NCBI RefSeq assembly: GCF_041146395.1
Contig: NC_090989.1
Span: forward strand, 51,858,501 to 51,922,500
Direction of reading: 5' to 3'
Length of the DNA stretch: 64,000 bases
DNA from: Eulemur rufifrons
Taxonomy: Eukaryota; Chordata; Mammalia; Primates; Lemuridae
The first letter of the stretch is position 1. Every line of letters begins with the position of its first letter. Shown here one piece after another: positions 56,506 through 64,000 of the stretch. The translations under genes were made by a program, and so were the position numbers. The notes under the pieces were generated by a model. That model did no database searches and was not told where the DNA came from. It was given only the letters and a program-made list of their open reading frames with translations.

Positions 56506-57110
56506 CCATGCTCATTCAACTTTATTAGCTTGCTATCATATGCCAGGAACTGAGCTAAGCATTGGAGAAATAAAAATACATACGAATGGACCCTTCTCTC
56601 AAAGAGCCTCATAGCATACTTAGAAAGGAAAGTCAATTATCAACTACAGTGATAGGGTTCATGATTGAACTACATCTGCTTGTTTGGGGAGCCCAGAGGC
56701 CATCTTCTTAAAGGGAGTTTTAAAGGACAAAGAATTAAATAAGGACCATGTTGGGCAGGGGAAAGAGGCAGAGTTGATGCCCTCTCTGCCTCTTCTAATT
56801 ACCTCGTGTGGCGTGTATGAAAATACACACACGTGAAACTGCATGATGTCATTGGAGAACTACAAAATTGCAGAATGGCTTTCCAGACTCTGTAGTGGAT
56901 GGGCAGGAGATAAAATTATATAATAAATCAGGGGACAGATCATGCAATATCTTGTTTTTGAAGTTAAGGGTTATCCATTAAAGGCTTCTATGTAGTGATA
57001 CAATCAGATTATCTTTCCTAGAAAGCCTGCTCTTGCTGCATTCGGTAGGTTAGATTGAATGGAAGAATGCAGGAATGCTGAGGGAGGTAAATCAGATAGG
57101 AGTTATTGGA
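56506..57110 (-). repeat. L2 LINE, reverse
   Basis: 'atatgccaggaactgagcta' at the start, 'cagatcatgcaatatcttgt', 'aaggcttctatgtagtgata' and 'caatcagattatctttccta' further on match reversed L2 in order (gatcatgtagggccttgtagg, gtgacatgatcagat). Confidence 0.7.
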
Positions 57111-57310
57111 TAAATGTGGAAGGGAAAAAGAGAAAATTATCTAAACCCATGGTACCATTCTCTCCAACAACAGCTATAAACAATTGTAAAAAAGTATAAA
57201 AGATGTTTTTAAAAATCAGATCAATACATAATATTGGATGTGCAATGGCTATTTCAATCAGGACAGTGCATTGGTTACCAAAACAGCTATAGAAACACCA
57301 TATTGAACAA

Positions 57311-57560
57311 TGCTGGCAGTACAGTACAATGATTAAACTATGGACTTTATTATGAAATGAATCCTGGTCTAAACTTATCAGTGGTATAGACTTAAGCAGG
57401 TTACTGAATCTCACTAAGCCTCAGTTTCTTCATCAAGCAAATGAGATTAGTAATTATATTGGCTGCTTAGAGTTATTGTAAGGAATACAGGGGCTAATTC
57501 ATACTCTTAGCCCAGTACAAGACATATAGTAAGCAACCTAGAAAGATTGGCTACTTTTAT
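57311..57560 (+). repeat. MIR SINE, forward
   Basis: 'tagacttaagcaggttactg', 'aatctcactaagcctcagtt' and 'gagttattgtaaggaataca' are forward MIR landmarks. 57600-57730 may be a second weak MIR. Confidence 0.85.
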
Positions 57561-57904
57561 ACCAATGTAGAATTGTTTGCTTCTGTAATAAAACTGCAAT
57601 GAACTAAAGAGGAGAGTTCTGGGCTGAAATATCAGGGTCTATTTTTTATTAGTTACTTAACTTCAAAGTTACTCTGTATCTCTGAATTTCAGTTTTCTCT
57701 GATCAATGGAGACAAGAATTCTTGTTCTATTTAGGTAATAAAGTTGTTTTGTTATGACATAAAATATATGAAAGTAATTTGAGCAATTATTCTCAACTCG
57801 TGAATACATACAGGGTATTATGGTCTGACCTTGGTACATTTTACTACTGAAAGCTCTGGCCACATAGAGATAATTATGAGCTACAGCATAGAAATAGTGC
57901 CAGA

Positions 57905-58075
57905 AGAACACTGCACTTATGAAGGGGCCTGGACTCTAGCCTCGGAAGCACCACTAACCTGTGACCCAGGGCAAGCCACTTAACTACTTAGAGCCTCCAC
58001 TTCCTTGTCAACAACTTAAGGGGGTTGGGCTCAACTCCCTCTAAACCATTTTATTGTAGCTCCAATGGTCTGATT
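57905..58075 (+). repeat. MIR-like SINE fragment
   Basis: 'tgacccagggcaagccactt' and 'ggttgggctcaactccctct' fit a MIR-type element in forward orientation. The subfamily is not resolved. Confidence 0.65.
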
Positions 58076-58795
58076 CCCTTCATCACCAAGACAACTTTAA
58101 ATGCTGATATTCCACATTTTTCTCTAGGCCATAAACTCCACTGAAATGAAGCAATGATAGGATTTACTATGGGTCAAGAATCTTTTTAACCCAGAGTCAG
58201 TGCAATCTCACATTATTTGATTTTTTATATGCTTTAATCTGTGATGACATTCAGAAATTAGCAGATTAAATGCAATTAGCCCACCAGAACACAGCTATCA
58301 GGCTTCACCCTAAAAGGGATTTATGTAGCACCTTTTGATCAAAAGAGGGTACCTGTGGGAAGATTCTGGTCAGAACCAGAGAAAAAGTAGCTGGTAATAA
58401 AACTCAGCAAAGGGAAATGAACATGGGACTTAGTATCTATTTTTTACTGTTTTCCAAAAAATGTAAAATACTTACTGGTTATTATTCCCTGCTATTCAAG
58501 TTCCATCTTACTGCTACAGATGTTTTTTTCCCCCTCCCCATAAGCAATATAATCAGAAAGGTTAAAAAGGGAAAAGGTCAAGGGTAGATAATGCTATGAA
58601 AAAATTATTTTTCTGAATTAATCAGTAGGACACCAAACTCTCCCGTTATGTTTTTAAGTTCAAGGGCCTGAACTGTAAACCAAGTAGAAAACTCTGTAAG
58701 ATTTTATTGCTGTTCACATTGTTGCTTATCTTGAGTTGCTTCTCTAATGAAAATCATTGTTCCCAAAAGAACAAATGGCAAAGCAGTTCATTTAA
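58076..58795. other. Unassigned DNA
   Basis: No family or exon recognised. Confidence 0.45.
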
Positions 58796-59030
58796 AGCAG
58801 AGTTCCTCAACTTCAGCACTATTGCATTTTAGATTAGATAATTCTTTCTGATAGGGGACTCTTCTGTGCTTTGTAGGATGTTGGGCAGTATCCCTGGCCT
58901 CTGTCCACTAGATGCCAGACATACTTAACTACCCCTAAACATGACAGTCAAAAATGTTCCCAGACATTGCCAAATGTCCCCAAGGAAGACAAAATTGCTC
59001 CCATTTGTGAACCACTGTTTTAAACAAAGC
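58796..59030 (-). repeat. MER20 (hAT-Charlie) DNA transposon, reverse
   Basis: 'gagttcctcaacttcagcac', 'ggatgttgggcagtatccct', 'ctggcctctgtccactagat', 'ttcccagacattgccaaatg' and the end 'gtgaaccactg' give a nearly complete reversed MER20. Confidence 0.9.
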
Positions 59031-59315
59031 TCATATGAACTTGTCCAGGTCCAAACCTGTATCACCCCACCTGTAACTATTACATTGAAAACATTCTTTA
59101 TCCATTGTAATGTGAAACAAGAAGTTACTGTTTAAGAAGGAAATTTTTTAACATGACCCCATCACAGGAGGGGTGATCAAATGACAGACCAGATCACTAG
59201 GACTATGCCAAGAAACTTCTCATTTCATGAGTTTTTATTCACAAAAGATTTATTTGCTGGGATTCTCAGCACCTCATGAAAGATTTGGAAAGCAGGAGGC
59301 CTAAAATACAAAAGC

Positions 59316-59317
<2 letters not shown>

Positions 59318-59378
<61 letters not shown>

Positions 59379-59380
59379 TT
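59318..59380 (+). repeat. (TG)n microsatellite
   Basis: Two TG arrays separated by a single TTGCG interruption. Confidence 0.97.
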
Positions 59381-59426
59381 AAATCTCTACCTCCTGTTTT
59401 GATATGTAGAATCTAGAGGGCTTTGC

Positions 59427-59429
59427 TTT

Positions 59430-59461
<32 letters not shown>

Positions 59462-59470
59462 TATTCTTTC
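59427..59470 (+). repeat. (CTTT)n microsatellite
   Basis: About nine tandem CTTT units, about 50 bp downstream of the TG array. Confidence 0.95.
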
Positions 59471-60240
59471 TTAATGATCTCCTCTTGGGTTATTTCTCTG
59501 CATGTCTCTGTTTAACTTTCTCTCAAAAACAACCTTGGAAGCTAAAATTTGTGATCAAAAAAAATTCTGGAAGGAAAGACAGGAAATTATCAGAGCACTT
59601 GCCTCTGGAAAGGGCAGGCTAGGTAGATGGAGGTCACTAGACTTATTTTTACTGTATTCTCTTCCATACTGTTTGATCATTTTACAACTTGCATGAATTT
59701 GTGTTCAAATTAAAAAACTAGTTATCAAAATAAACTTAAATTATAATTTGCACAGAGAGTATGCAGGGTAATATGGTTTTAAATTAGAAGACAGCTGCCA
59801 ACACTGATTCTCCTTAGGACAGAATAGCAGTTATTTGTGATTGTGATTTGAGAGTCTCTAATGTTGTTCCTGAATGAGAGTACAGCCACCATTGCCTGTA
59901 GTATGAATGATGCAGAGAAAATGTGATTGGCGTGCAATAAATAGCAGATCAACCTACAGACCATTGCATGAAATAGAGTTTTGGATCCTGAAATGAAGAT
60001 TGGGCAGGAGGATTCCCAGTGGCCCATAACTTCTGAGAGTACATTCCTAAATTTGTTCAATAATTCAATCTAAAGCCTTGGATTGCATTTGTTCTATTGG
60101 ACAATGACTTTCATGTTATGTAATCAGATTAAGTATAGTTCATTATGAGTCACTAAGAACTATATGACATGTAAATGCAAAATAGTTGAAATACATTTTA
60201 CCTCCTGATAAATAATCAATACACTGTGTACATTTATACT
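59471..60240. other. Unassigned DNA
   Basis: No confident family. 59640-59730 resembles the 3' end of an old element (tail-like A-rich ending). Confidence 0.4.
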
Positions 60241-60375
60241 GGTTTAGAAAATTCAGTGCATATTTATTCAGGGCCTGCTCAGTATCTGGCACTGTGCTGG
60301 GCACAGGGGATATAATGGTGAATCTGACAGAGCCTGGCCCCTCCCTCCATGGAGCACACCTTTAGTTGAAATATG
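60241..60375 (-). repeat. L2 LINE 3' end, reverse
   Basis: 'gcatatttattcagggcctg', 'ctggcactgtgctgggcaca' and 'tccctccatggagcacacct' give a clear reversed L2 terminus. Confidence 0.85.
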
Positions 60376-60880
60376 TAGAGAATTTTAACTTTTTCACTTT
60401 ATACACTTCTGTTATTTTTTCATTTATAACGAGTACTTATTTTTGTTGTATTATTGAAAAATCATAAAAGCAAAAAAAAGATGCATTTATTAAAATAGAA
60501 CAGGGTATCCCAATTTTTTACATATAAAATTAGTTCAAAAAATGCCCCCTCAAAAAAAATTCTGTGGTTAAATAGGTTTAGGAAACAGCACACATTATAT
60601 AATACATACATCTCTCAGAAAATTGAAATGTAATCAGATGGAAAACTTTGCTTATCCAAATTCCAAGGTGCTGCCTATTCCTATAGCAAGAAGGGGCAAA
60701 GAGAGGTTACAGGGAAGAAAAGAGAAGAGAAAGAGAAAAAGAAAGGAAGAAAGGGGGAAAAAAGACAATACAACATAGACTGTATTAAAATTGCAAAGTT
60801 GCTACAAAAGATGTTGGGAACAGAATATATACAAAAAGCAAATAGCTCTCTCTTCCTGGAATGCCAGAGACCCTTTTCCG
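60376..60880. other. Unassigned DNA with GA-rich tract
   Basis: AT-rich sequence followed by an A/G tract (about 60700-60765). A minus-strand frame of 94 codons crosses the tract and is not credible. Confidence 0.45.
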
Positions 60881-62380
60881 TCTGGGGGAGAAGGTAGAGC
60901 AAGATGACTGAATACAACCCTTCAGAGATCATCCCCCTGCAGGAACACCAAATTGAACTATCCACTCAAGAAAGCACCTTCCAAAGAACCAAAAATCAAG
61001 TAAGCAATCACAAGGCCTGGCTTTAACATCATATCTAGAAAAGAGGCACTAAAGAGGGTGGGAAAGACAGTCTTGTATTGCCTATGCCACCCATCCCCCC
61101 CCTCATGGCAAGGCAGCTAGGAGAGGAATCTGTGTGCTTTGAGGGAGGGAAAGCAAATTGATAAGTGATTATGGGACTTTGCATTGAAACTCAATGCTGC
61201 CATGTCACAGCAGAACACAACACAGGGCAGAATTCTTCAGGCATCCATGAAGAGAGCATTTAGACTAGCCCTGGCCAGAAGGGACTCCGCTCCAGCTATA
61301 GGAACCTGATTTCCCACTAACCCCACCACTGGCTAGGCTGATTAAAGTGGCCTGGGGCCTGAAATAAATTTGAAAGGCAGTCAGACACAAAGACTGTAAG
61401 TCTTTTGTGGGCAAGTCCTGATGCTGCACTGGGTTTGGGGTCAGTGGACTTAGGGTGCACATGATCCAGTGAGACACCAGCTGTGGAAGCCAAAGGAGTG
61501 CCTGCATCACCCCTCCCCCAATTCTGGGCAGTGTACCTCAGGGAGAGACACCTTCTGCTTGGAGAAGGGAAGGGGAAGAGTACAGAGGCCTTTGTCTTGC
61601 AACTTGGGTACCATCTCAGCCACAGTAAAATAAAGTACTAAGCAGAATCCTGAAGCCCCGATTCCAGGCTTTAGTTCCTGAATGGCATTTCTAGACCCAC
61701 CCTGGGCCAGAAGGGAACCCATTACCCTGAAGGGAAGGACCTGGTCCTGGCAGGATTTACCACCTGCTAACTTCAGAGCCCTTGGACCATGAATAAACAC
61801 AGCAATAGCCAGACAATGGTCACCACAGGCCTTGGGTGAGACCTAGTACTGTGTTGGCTTTAGGTATGACCCAGTGCAGTCCCAGCTGTGGTGGCCATGG
61901 GGGAGTGCTCACATCACCCCTCTGCCAATTACAGGCAGCCCAGCACTGAGAGTGAGATGCCCTCTGTTTGGGGGAAAGTGAAGGAAGCGAATGAGAGACT
62001 TTATCTGGTAATCCAGGGAATTCTCTCATATCTTATCCAAGCCCAGCAAGATGGTACCACTAGGAGTCCGCAAGAGTTGCAGCATTACTGGATTTGGAGT
62101 GCCCCCTCATGCTGATATGGCTGCAGTGGCCAAAAACTTAGATCATAACACTCAATTCCCTTTGAATATCTGGAAAGCTTTCTCAAGAAAGATGGGTACA
62201 AACAAGCCAAGACTGTGAAGATTAGAATAAATACCTAACTCTTCAATGCCCAGACATGAATGAACACTCATAAGCATCAGGAACATCTTGGAAAGCATGA
62301 CCTCACCAAACAGACTAAATAAGGCATAAGCAACTCATCCCAGAGTGATGGAGATATGTGATCTTTCAGACAGAGAATTC
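60881..62380 (+). repeat. Old L1 5' UTR
   Basis: 'gatcatccccctgcaggaac', 'aaagagggtgggaaagacag', 'cacatgatccagtgagacac', 'agtacagaggcctttgtctt', 'aggccttgggtgagacctag' and 'agatggtaccactaggagtc' appear in the order of an older primate L1 5' UTR (L1MA or L1PB-like). It is unrelated in sequence to the monomeric 5' UTR at 26999-28782, showing that the two copies belong to different L1 lineages. Confidence 0.82.
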
Positions 62381-62610
62381 AAAATAGCTGTTGTGAGGAA
62401 GCTTAATGAACTTCAAGATAACCCAGAGAGGGAATTCAGAATCCTATCAGAGAAATGTAACAAAGATTTGAAATAAAACAAAACTAAACAGAAAGTCTGG
62501 AGCTAAAACATTCAATTGACAAACTGAAAAGTGCAACAGAGTCTCTCAACAGCAAAATCGATCAAGCAGAAGAAAGAATTAGTGTGCTTAAAGACAGAAC
62601 ACTAAATGAA
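62381..62610 (+). pseudogene. L1 ORF1 remnant
   Basis: 'acagagaattcaaaatagct', 'cagagagggaattcagaatc', 'tctcaacagcaaaatcgatc' and 'agcagaagaaagaattagtg' are coiled-coil-coding ORF1 sequence. It ends near 62610 and is followed directly by the spacer that normally lies between ORF1 and ORF2. The RRM and C-terminal domain are therefore missing, leaving less than a third of ORF1. Confidence 0.75.
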
Positions 62611-62870
62611 AAAAGCTTTCTCTTTGCTTGTTGTTGTTTGCAATCATAGTTAAGTCATCATCAGTTTAAAATAATTGGTTATAAGATGTTTTTTGCAAGC
62701 CTCGTGGTAAGTTCAAGTCAAAAAACCTACAACAGCCACACAAAAAGTAACAAGCAAGAAATTAAAACACATTACCAGAGAAAGTCACTTTTACACCAAG
62801 GAAGACAGAAAGGAAGGAAGAAAGAAAGAGAGGACCACAAAACAACCAGAAATCAAATTATAATATGATA
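62611..62870 (+). repeat. Old L1 inter-ORF region
   Basis: 'tttaaaataattggttataa', 'caagcctcgtggtaagttca', 'gaagacagaaaggaaggaag' and 'gaccacaaaacaaccagaaa' precede ORF2 in older primate L1 elements. Confidence 0.7.
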
Positions 62871-64000
62871 GTAATAAATCCTTACCTATTAATAATAACA
62901 TTGAATGGAAATGGACTAAACTCTATAATCAGAACACATAGAGTGGCTGAATGGATAGAGAAAACCAGACCCAACTATATGTTACATACAAGAAATTTAC
63001 TTCACCCACAAACACCTAGTCTTTCAATAAATGAATGGACAAAGATATTTCTATGCAAATAGAAACCGCAAAAGAACAGGTGTAGCTATACTTTTATCAG
63101 ATAAAATAGATCTCAAGACAAAAACTGTACAAAGAGACAAATAAGGTCATTATATAAAGGTAAAGGGATCAATTCAATAAAAGGATATAACAATTGTAAA
63201 TATATATGCACTCAACACTGGAGCACCAAGATATACAAAGCAAATATTATTATAGCTAAAAAGCAAGATAGAGGCCAATATAACAATAGCTGGAGACTTC
63301 AACACTCCACTTTCAACATTGGACAGATCATCCAGACAGAAAATCAATGAAGAAACATTATACATAATCTGCACTGTAGAACAAATAAACCTAATAGACA
63401 TTTACAGAACATATCATCCAACAACTATAAGATACACATTCTTCTCCTCAGCATGTGGATCATTCTCAAGGATAGACCATTTATGTTAGGCCACAAAATA
63501 AGTCTTAAAAACTTCAAAAAAAATTGAAATCATGTCAAGTATTTTCTCTGACCACAAAGGAATAAAACTAAAACTAATACCAAGAGGAATTTTGAAAACT
63601 ACATAAACATATAGAAATTAAACAATATGCTCCTGAATGACCATTAGGTCAAAAAAGAAATTAAGAAGGAAATTTTAAAATTTCTTGAAACAAATAAAAA
63701 TGAAAACACAACATACTAAAACCTATGGGATACAGCAAAAGCATTACTAAAAGGAAAGTTTACAGCAAAAATATCTACAACAAAAAAGTAAAAAAACTTC
63801 AAATAAACAGCCTAATGATGCATCTTAAAGAACTAGACAAACAACAGCAAACCAAACCCAAATAAGTAGAAGAAAAGAAATAACAAGGATCAGAGTAGAA
63901 AGAATTAAAATTGAAACCAAAAATACAACACAAAAGATCAAGGAAATGAAAAGTTGTTTCATTAATATTTGGAAGGTAAAATTGACAAACTTAGGCAGAC
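62871..64000 (+). pseudogene. Old L1 ORF2, endonuclease part, running off the window
   Basis: This is decayed ORF2. 'aatggaaatggactaaactc' gives the N-terminal NGNGLN block, 'catagagtggctgaatggat' the next, 'aacaattgtaaatatatatg' the NIYAP region, 'aatagctggagacttcaaca' the GDFN motif, and 'ctctgaccacaaaggaataa' the SDHKGIK region. 'ggaggattttgaaaacta' and 'acctatgggatacagcaaaa' follow. Frameshifts and stops break the reading many times, so no enzyme is encoded. The reverse transcriptase part would lie beyond 64000. Confidence 0.85.

Overview
The window looks like nuclear DNA from a primate, most likely a strepsirrhine (lemur or loris group). The base composition is AT-rich, ancient mammalian repeats (MIR, L2, MLT1, MER5A, MER20, MER1) are everywhere, and dimeric Alu elements are present. 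One Alu fragment (20561-20695) carries a left-arm wording, 'gcctgagcaagagtgagac' followed by 'ctctactaaaaatag', that I associate with strepsirrhine Alu. Several L1 copies share a young, lineage-specific 3' UTR that is not the human L1 type. I found no convincing exon of a host protein-coding gene, no tRNA or rRNA and no CRISPR. The only substantial protein-coding sequence belongs to LINE-1.

Layout. 1-7390: mostly unassigned single-copy-looking DNA with MIR and L2 remnants. 7390-13395: an old L1 copy broken by three later insertions: a young 5'-truncated L1 (8433-10115) with a possible 3' transduction, an Alu (11092-11393), and a 5'-inverted L1 (11510-12606) with an 18-bp target-site duplication (TSD). 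13396-19731: ancient repeats, an antisense Alu and unassigned DNA. 19732-20813: a composite L1-derived insertion bounded by a 15-bp direct repeat and itself interrupted by a short Alu fragment with its own 15-bp TSD. 21361-29300: an MLT1 LTR, then an L2 element split by a full-length minus-strand L1 (21827-28782).

29301-41848: mostly unassigned DNA with MIR, L2, MER5A and MLT1. 41849-43395: an MLT1 LTR split by a 5'-inverted L1 with a 14-bp TSD, which in turn carries what looks like a tail-only insertion. 43396-60880: unassigned DNA with MIR, L2, MLT1, MER1, MER20 and simple repeats. 60881-64000: the 5' part of another old L1 on the + strand, running off the window.

The most notable locus is the full-length L1 at 21827-28782. 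Its ORF1 is open (319 aa). ORF2 is broken by only three visible lesions plus a missing ATG. Its 5' UTR is built of imperfect tandem monomers, each with an AAGATGGC (YY1-like) core. Two long antisense ORFs (221 and 228 aa) start in the 5' UTR, and one reads out across the L1 boundary, which invites comparison with the antisense ORF0 of human L1. All family names come from recognition of consensus-like sequence by eye. No alignment was run, and boundaries of ancient repeats are approximate to tens of bases.
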